Assembly: GCF_000003815.2 (NCBI RefSeq)
Contig: NC_049995.1
Coordinates: 809,375-833,120, forward strand
Length of the DNA stretch: 23,746 nucleotides
Source: Branchiostoma floridae
Taxonomy: Eukaryota > Chordata > Leptocardii > Amphioxiformes > Branchiostomatidae
Direction of reading: 5' to 3'
The number at the start of each line of letters is the position of its first letter. Position 1 is the first letter of the stretch. A program made the position numbers and the translations under genes. Positions 18,858 to 23,746 of this stretch are shown here, piece by piece. The notes under the pieces are model-generated. The model was given only the letters and a program-made list of their open reading frames with translations. It made no database searches and was not told the origin of the DNA.

Positions 18858-19680
18858 GTGAGTACTGTTGTTATCATGTTATCATTGTTATTGAGTGGGC
18901 CGACTACTCTCTCTTGGCAGCCAGGGGCTGAATTGCGAGGAGCTTACAATAGGCGCGGTTAAATTGCAAGTGTGTCTGGAGCGAGCTGCCATTCGGCGCC
19001 ACACAGGTGACCTCAACACCACAGTAATTACCCCAGGTGTGGCCAAGGGACTGTATGGTTTGAACCACTCACACCGAGAAGTTCGATAAGTGTGGTGTTT
19101 TTTTTTTACGTACGTGAGGTGTGGCTCTCCCAAACACGGGACATCTATTTAACGTTCTATCCGAAGGACGGCCCCAGGGACACTACTACAGATACACTTG
19201 GTATTATCTAATCAGAGGTCTTAGCCACTACTGAAACCTCTGCTTGGAGAATATCGACTTGCCACCAATTTTCATTTTATCTTTTTTATATCAATATCTA
19301 TTGATTTTTGACGAGTGACACTAAAAAGCAACATGCAGATTTGTCCATGTTATTTTTAGATAATTCAGTTTTGATTTTAAAGAAGACTTTGCATTTCCCA
19401 GTTTAACTTAAACTTAAGACTTTCCCATGTACTAGGAGGATCTAAGTTTGAAAAAAACGTCATCACAGGAGAATGTTCTATCGCCATGATATCTAGGAAC
19501 TGTAGAACGAAATTGAGAAATTGTGATTAGGTGTTATATTCGTTTTAATTGCATTTCACAACATTGTACCTCTAGTAAGGTAACGATATAGGACTGGAAG
19601 GATAACATGTAGAAGTTGACGAATAAACAAAGGACATGTTATTACAACTGGATCCTTTATGCTTTTGCTGGTAGGCAATG

Positions 19681-19921
19681 TTGTTACATATACAACTTTT
19701 GATACGCCGCAGCAGTATGGGATCCGCATACTATGATAAACAAAAATACACTGGAAAGGGTGCAGAACCAAGCTGCTAGATTCTGCACAAAATACTACAA
19801 CAGGGATGCTAGTGTTACCAAAATATAAGAAGACCTACATTGGATGTCACTTGATGACAGTAGGAAAAGGTCCAGACTTTGCAAGATGTACAAAATTACT
19901 AATAAACTGGTGGACGTATAA
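19681..19921 (+). pseudogene. Relic of a non-LTR retrotransposon reverse transcriptase (C-terminal end)
   Basis: From 19703 the frame reads YAAAVWDPHTMINKNTLERV, then QNQAARFCTKYYNRDASVTK, an in-frame TAA at 19826, and then EDLHWMSLDDSRKRSRLCKM followed by YKITNKLVDV and TAA at 19919. This matches the conserved end of CR1/L2/Jockey-type reverse transcriptases (EYAxxVWDPH...LExVQxxAARF...RxxSVTxML...RRxxxRLxxMYKI). Immediately upstream, VVTYTTF fits the preceding motif in a shifted frame, with the intervening VRPTLE-like residues missing, so there is a small deletion plus frameshift. It is on the same strand as gene 2, inside intron 4, and clearly dead. Confidence 0.85.
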
Positions 19922-20624
19922 GTATCTAATTCCAGATTAAAACAAAAAAGGGTATGCCACCCTGTAACTTTATAAGTTGTGTATATTTTTTTCTGCGAAA
20001 CTGTACATGCAGAATTCTAAAAAGGAATTCGGAAAATTTGATAACATTATCTTTGTTGTCATAGAAAAAAACAATATTTATCTAATACGTCATAAAAAAA
20101 ACAGTTGATCGTGTCAAGTAGAAAAAACACCGCTTTGACTGTATACGTATTTTTCTATCTCCTTGTGATTTTTTTTATTCAATTTAAAACGTGAAATTGA
20201 AGATATATCTCATAACTGATTCCTTTGATTTCATGTTTTTTGGCGAGTGTCTTGTTAAGAACTCCACATGGATTTGGCAATTGACGTGAAAATCTACATC
20301 ACGTATGTATTGTGATGGTCATTTTTTATTAACTTGCATGGTTTTTATGTCACAAGTACGCTTATATGATATCCAATCATTAAACAATTAAGGGTTAATG
20401 ACCCGCCCCGAGGTGTATATAGTGTCATAACGCCTGGTCCTTTGCTATAACCATCGAATAAAACCACCGAGTGAGCGAAGCCACAGAATCGTCGTCACCA
20501 AATGTGACAGGGGTATACAAAAACACCCTTGGACAAGCAGACGTAATGCCGACAACAATCCCTCCATTACGGAGCTAGCTGATGAGCAGTGTTGACTATA
20601 TATAATCTCATGATTTTGAACAGT

Positions 20625-20705
20625 GAATACCTGGGCGATTACAAAGCGGGTAGTGTATTCGACTTGCATTTGGTTGGTCGTGAGTTTGATTCCCGGTCAA
20701 AGCAT
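20625..20705 (+). mobile_element. tRNA-derived SINE-like fragment
   Basis: GCGGGTAGTGTATTCGACTT followed about 20 bases later by GAGTTTGATTCCCGG resembles the A-box half and the B box (GGTTCGANTCC) of a tRNA gene, at tRNA-like spacing. The arms do not form a clean acceptor stem and the B box carries a T for C change, so this is more likely the head of a SINE or a tRNA pseudogene than a functional tRNA. The boundaries are approximate. Confidence 0.45.
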
Positions 20706-20912
20706 ACCGAATACTTTATAAAAGGGTACATACCGCTTTTTTTCTGCTTAGCACTCCGCATTTAAGAAAAAAGTATTTGAACACCACTGCCAGTGTACTA
20801 GCCCCCTGCTAAAGCGATTAAACAAAGATGTGTGGCCCAAGGCTACAGAAACGGTGATGGTTGCCGCCCTACATGTATATATGCGCCACCCGGTACGGGA
20901 AGTACTACTATG

Positions 20913-21113
20913 TAACGCTAGTTCACCTATATCCGTGGGATAAACTATATCCAAATACAGGGTATTTAGGTATATCAAGTCGATTTATTTTGAAACCTTT
21001 GAAATTGTTGCACTTTGAAAGCACTATCCGTCGACCTGATTCCTTTGCTTGAGTACCCTGTTTTTAAAAGCAACGGATATAGGTACCCAATGGATAAAGG
21101 TAAACCGACGTTA
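20913..21113 (+). mobile_element. ~200-bp TIR MITE (TAACGCTAGTTCACC family), copy A
   Basis: The left end TAACGCTAGTTCACCTATAT and the right end GATAAAGGTAAACCGACGTTA are imperfect inverted repeats of about 40 bp. A second copy lies at 23532-23741 in the same orientation, sharing the internal phrases TATTTAGG and TACCCTGTTT. The terminal TA may be the target duplication. There is no coding capacity. It lies in intron 4, about 285 bp before exon 5. Confidence 0.85.
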
Positions 21114-21336
21114 CTTACTACGGTACCTACAAGATTCCAATGTAATGTCGTTGGTGGCGATTCCTCAGGGATTAGCCTAATAGTATAGTGTGCGACCGTT
21201 TGACAAGAATTCCCCAAATCCCGCAGGCATGTCAGGAATTTTTCCACGCCGGCGTAGTTACATCATACCTTTAGAGGAGAATAACTCGGGAATGGGTTGA
21301 CGGATCATCATAATATTTTTGTTGTCGTTGTTGCTG

Positions 21337-21430
21337 TAGTCTCGGTAGCAAGTCTGACCAGCCCGTGTCAGTTTTTGTTGTTGTTGTTGTTGTTGTAGCC
21401 TCGGTAGCAAGTCTGACCAGCCCGTGTCAG
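21337..21430 (+). repeat. Tandem duplication of the exon 5 splice acceptor (2 copies, 59-bp period)
   Basis: The 35-base block TAG-(T/C)CTCGGTAGCAAGTCT through GTGTCAG occurs at 21337-21371 and again at 21396-21430, differing at one base. Each copy follows a GTTGTTG-rich tract ending in TGTAG. The second copy leads directly into the open exon 5. The first leads into the second GTTG tract. The duplication therefore carries the end of the intron, the acceptor AG and about 32 nt of exon. Confidence 0.9.
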
Positions 21431-21522
21431 CAGCAGTGGCGGCGACCCGTGAGTCTGTACGGAAGGAGTGGGAGAGACGGCTCCACCCGCACTGCCCCGT
21501 ACCCGCACCAGAACCGGACAAG
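21399..21522 (+). CDS. Gene 2 exon 5: C-terminal-side segment
   Basis: The acceptor TTGTTGTTGTAG at 21398 (or a second AG nine bases later at 21407) is in the phase required by exon 4. The exon reads S-LGSKSDQPVSAAVAATRESV, then RKEWERRLHPH and CPVPAPEPDK. GC-rich coding codon usage and the phase match support it. The exon would end at AAG/gtcggt (21522-21523), phase 0, a donor with an unfavourable C at +3. If that donor is not used, translation would run 11 residues into the first minisatellite unit and stop at TAA. So exon 5 is either internal, with later exons outside the window, or the 3' terminal coding exon. The other two frames through this region are repeat-driven and less protein-like. 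Confidence 0.65.
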
Positions 21523-22740
21523 GTCGGTGTACACTATACACTATACAGTATACTCTAATAACTCATACCCGCACCAGAACCGGACAAGGTCGGTATACAC
21601 TATACATGTATACTCTACTAACTCATACCCGCACCAGAACCGGACAAGGTCGGTATACACTATACAGTATACTCTACTAACTCATACCCGCACCAGAACC
21701 GGACAAGGTCGGTATACACTATACAGTATACTCTACTAACTCATACTCGCACCAGAACCGGGCAAGGTCGGTATACACTATACACTATACAGTACACTCT
21801 ACTAACTCATACCCGCACCGGAACCGGACAAGGTCGGTATACACTATACAATATACACTATACAGTATACTCTACTAACTCATACCCGCACCACAACCGG
21901 ACAAGGTCGGTATACACTATACAGTATACTCTATTAACTCATACCCGCACCAGAACCGGACAAGGTCGGTATACACTATACACTATACAGTACACTCTAC
22001 TAACTCATACCCGCACCGGAACCGGACAAGGTCGGTATACACTATACACTATACAGTATACTCTACTAACTCATACCCGCACCAGAACCGGACAAGGTCG
22101 GTATACACTATACAGTATACTCTACTAACTCATACCCGCACCAGAACCGGGCAAGGTCGGTATACACTATACAGTATACAGTACACTCTACTAACTCATA
22201 CCCGCACCAGAACCGGACAAGGTCGGTATACACTATACACTAAACAGTATACTCTACTAACTCATACCCGCACCAGAACCGGACAAGGTCGGTATACACT
22301 ATACAGTATACTCTACTAACTCATACCCGCACCAGAACCGGACAAGGTCGGTCTACACTATACAGTATACTCTACTAACTCATACACGCACCAGAACCGG
22401 ACAAGGTCGGTCTACACTATACAGTATACTCTACTAACTCATACACGCACCAGAACCGGACAAGGTCGGTATACACTATACACTATACAGTACACTCTAC
22501 TAACTCATACCCGCACCGGAACCGGACAAGGTCGGTATACACTATACACTATACAGTATACTCTACTAACTCATACACGCACCAGAACCGGACAAGGTCG
22601 GTCTACACTATACAGTATACTCTACTAACTCATACACGCACCAGAACCGGACAAGGTCGGTCTACACTATACAGTATACTCTACTAACTCATACCCGCAC
22701 CAGAACCGGACAAGGTCGGTCTACACTATACAGTATACTA
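21501..22740 (+). repeat. 20-copy minisatellite (59/66-bp) built on the exon 5 end and its candidate donor
   Basis: Units starting ACCCGCACCAGAACCGG begin at 21501, 21567, 21627, 21686, 21745, 21811, 21884, 21943, 22009, 22075, 22134, 22200, 22266, 22325, 22384, 22443, 22509, 22575, 22634 and 22693. Spacings are 59, 66 or once 73 (one 60), so units differ by steps of seven from an internal heptamer ACTATAC. Each unit contains the last 22 nt of exon 5, the junction GACAAG/GTCGGT, then an AT-rich palindromic core (GTATAC, CAGTATACT) and TCTACTAACTCAT. Recurrent variants ACACGC and GGTCTACAC cluster in the last third, suggesting unequal exchange or block duplication. Each palindromic core could form a small hairpin. 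Confidence 0.96.
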
Positions 22741-23180
22741 TAGTAAGGCTTAGGTCACAATTGGCGCGGTGCCCGTCAAGGATGTAACATACATTCGCAT
22801 AATTCCACCAGGAGCCATTATACCGCCACCTCAAAAAACGTTGTTATAAAGGCCTTCTCAAGATTGTCTTCAACACCTAAATATCTGAATTGTATACATT
22901 TACGATATTTAACATTCAGTATTCCGGAGTTCCGGAGTATTCCACCTTCCTAGGTTCGTCTCCGGCAGACACCCGTCAGCTTATTTTATAAGTAAGAAAT
23001 AACTTCTTTCCCGCAACTATGCCAAACATGTCCATATACAACTCATATGGATATGAATATACACACAAGCATGGTTAAGTCTATCATCTCCATGGCAAAA
23101 TTGTGAATTGGACGTTGGTGTAAGGATACATGTGAGTTCACTTGGTGTCTAAACTTCACTTTTATCATGGATATCTGAAC
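22741..23180. other. Sequence after the array, nothing identified
   Basis: No ORF with coding character is present and I found no further exon of gene 2. A short tandem GGAGTTCCGGAGT occurs near 22925. It may be intron or intergenic. Confidence 0.45.
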
Positions 23181-23197
23181 AGTTGTGGTCATTTTTG

Positions 23198-23511
23198 CCC
23201 CCGTAAATAGTTTCATCAGGTCGATAGATAATAGGACAAGTGAGTTTTCTTTTACACAACCAGTTCTTCTCACCTGCTGACGTTTCGATGTCTGTCAGAC
23301 ACCTTTCTCAGAGCTTTTAACTGGAGTTATGCTGCTCGCCACTATATTGTAGCCGCTCTTTCGTGGCGAGAACACTATCCCAGTTAGTTCTAAGCTCTGA
23401 GGATTAGATGCCTGGCAGACATGGAAACGTCAGCAGGTGAGAAAAAAATGGCTGTGTAAAAGAAAATCCTCATGTCCTATGATCTACCAACCTGATGAAA
23501 TTATTTTCGGA
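23198..23511. mobile_element. 314-bp TIR element with a 17-bp direct repeat on each side
   Basis: The left arm from about 23201 (CCGTAAATAGTTTCATCAGG) is inverted at the right, ending near 23510 (CCTGATGAAATTATTTTCGG). Complementarity continues inward through TAGGAC/GTCCTA, TTTTACACA/TGTGTAAAA and CACCTGCTGACGTTTC/GAAACGTCAGCAGGTG, about 115 bp per arm. Directly outside, AGTTGTGGTCATTTTTG occurs at 23181-23197 and again at 23512-23528, consistent with a 17-bp target-site duplication. That is unusually long for a cut-and-paste MITE. A related element is at 14885-15183. No ORF is present. Confidence 0.85.
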
Positions 23512-23531
23512 AGTTGTGGTCATTTTTGGCG

Positions 23532-23741
23532 TAACGCTAGTTCACCTTTATCCGTTGGGTAACCTATATCCGTTGCTTTTTAAAAGGAGGATATTTAGGC
23601 ACAGTTGGTAGTTTTAAACTGCAATATCCTGAAAATATTGCAACTTGAAACTAACGTCCTTCGGTTTTAAATTCCTCAAATACCCTGTTTCAAAAAGTGA
23701 CGGATATAGGTTACCCAACGGATAAAGGTGAACTAGCGTTA
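23532..23741 (+). mobile_element. 210-bp TIR MITE (TAACGCTAGTTCACC family), copy B
   Basis: The terminal inverted repeats are at least 40 bp and nearly perfect: TAACGCTAGTTCACCTTTAT at the left and its complement at the right end, with the ATCCGTTGGGTAACCTATAT block also mirrored. It lies three bases beyond the 17-bp repeat of the preceding element. It is better preserved than copy A, so probably younger. There is no coding capacity. Confidence 0.9.
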
Positions 23742-23746
23742 AATGG

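Larger units (their letters stand above)
18858..21398 (+). other. Gene 2 intron 4
   Basis: This 2,541-nt intron bounded by gtgagt and TTGTTGTTGTAG has been colonised by a retroelement relic (19681-19921), a SINE-like tRNA-derived piece (about 20625-20705) and a TIR element (20913-21113). A block near 19110-19185 (GTACGTGAGGTGTGGCTCTC, then CCGAAGGACGG) has the feel of a dispersed repeat, but I cannot name it. Confidence 0.7.

Noticed and set aside
20630-20705. Functional tRNA gene
   Set aside because: Box A/B-like motifs are present, but there is no clean acceptor stem and the B box is mutated; a SINE-like fragment is more likely.
21365-21739. ORF beginning with a poly-valine run and entering the minisatellite
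   Set aside because: Its start lies in the GTTG tract of the intron and its frame differs from the phase needed after exon 4. The alternative frame gives a coherent exon.
21501-22740. CRISPR array
   Set aside because: Regular repeats are present but the whole unit is conserved, with no unique spacers, and the context is an animal gene.

Overview
This window reads as animal genomic DNA. Genes are split by GT-AG introns, intergenic stretches are long, miniature inverted-repeat elements are abundant, and there are several minisatellites and two N gaps. The repeat style (small TIR elements rich in TTCGCGG, a CR1/L2-like retroelement relic, a tRNA-derived SINE-like piece) suits an invertebrate deuterostome such as amphioxus (Branchiostoma). 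That is inference from general resemblance; no search was possible. Nothing prokaryotic is present.

Two genes can be supported, both on the + strand. Gene 1 (about 3574-7515) is a monocarboxylate-transporter-like SLC16 protein of the major facilitator superfamily. Three phase-compatible exons (4865-5008, 5542-6339, 7265-7515) give about 397 residues covering roughly TM4 to the C-terminus. The first exon may be 3574-3651. The exon for TM1-TM3 is not seen and probably lies in the 100-N gap at 4152-4251. Gene 2 (13389 to beyond the array at 21501-22740) is a long, apparently disordered, phosphosite-rich protein. Its exons are 13455-13610, 14226-14570, 15262-18173, 18762-18857 and 21399-21522, and all reading phases agree. 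Its hallmark is about 36 tandem hexapeptides carrying S/T-P-x-R/K sites. I do not recognise the family.

Layout: 1-3570 is intergenic, with a foldback element, a TG microsatellite and a dimeric dispersed repeat. 3574-7515 is gene 1. 7516-13388 is intergenic, with two 212-bp MITEs and two minisatellites of 24-25 bp and 27 bp; the latter has an 81-bp higher-order period. 13389 to the end is gene 2, whose introns hold a MITE, a retroelement relic, a SINE-like piece and a 20-copy minisatellite of 59/66 bp.

The most striking structure is that three separate tandem repeats each straddle an exon-intron boundary and have copied the splice site. These are seven copies of the 3' splice site of the gene 1 144-nt exon, two copies of the 3' splice site of gene 2 exon 5, and about twenty copies of the end of exon 5 with its candidate 5' splice site. 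The real acceptor is the last of its array in both acceptor cases, and the real donor would be the first of its array. The window therefore contains natural series of decoy splice sites.
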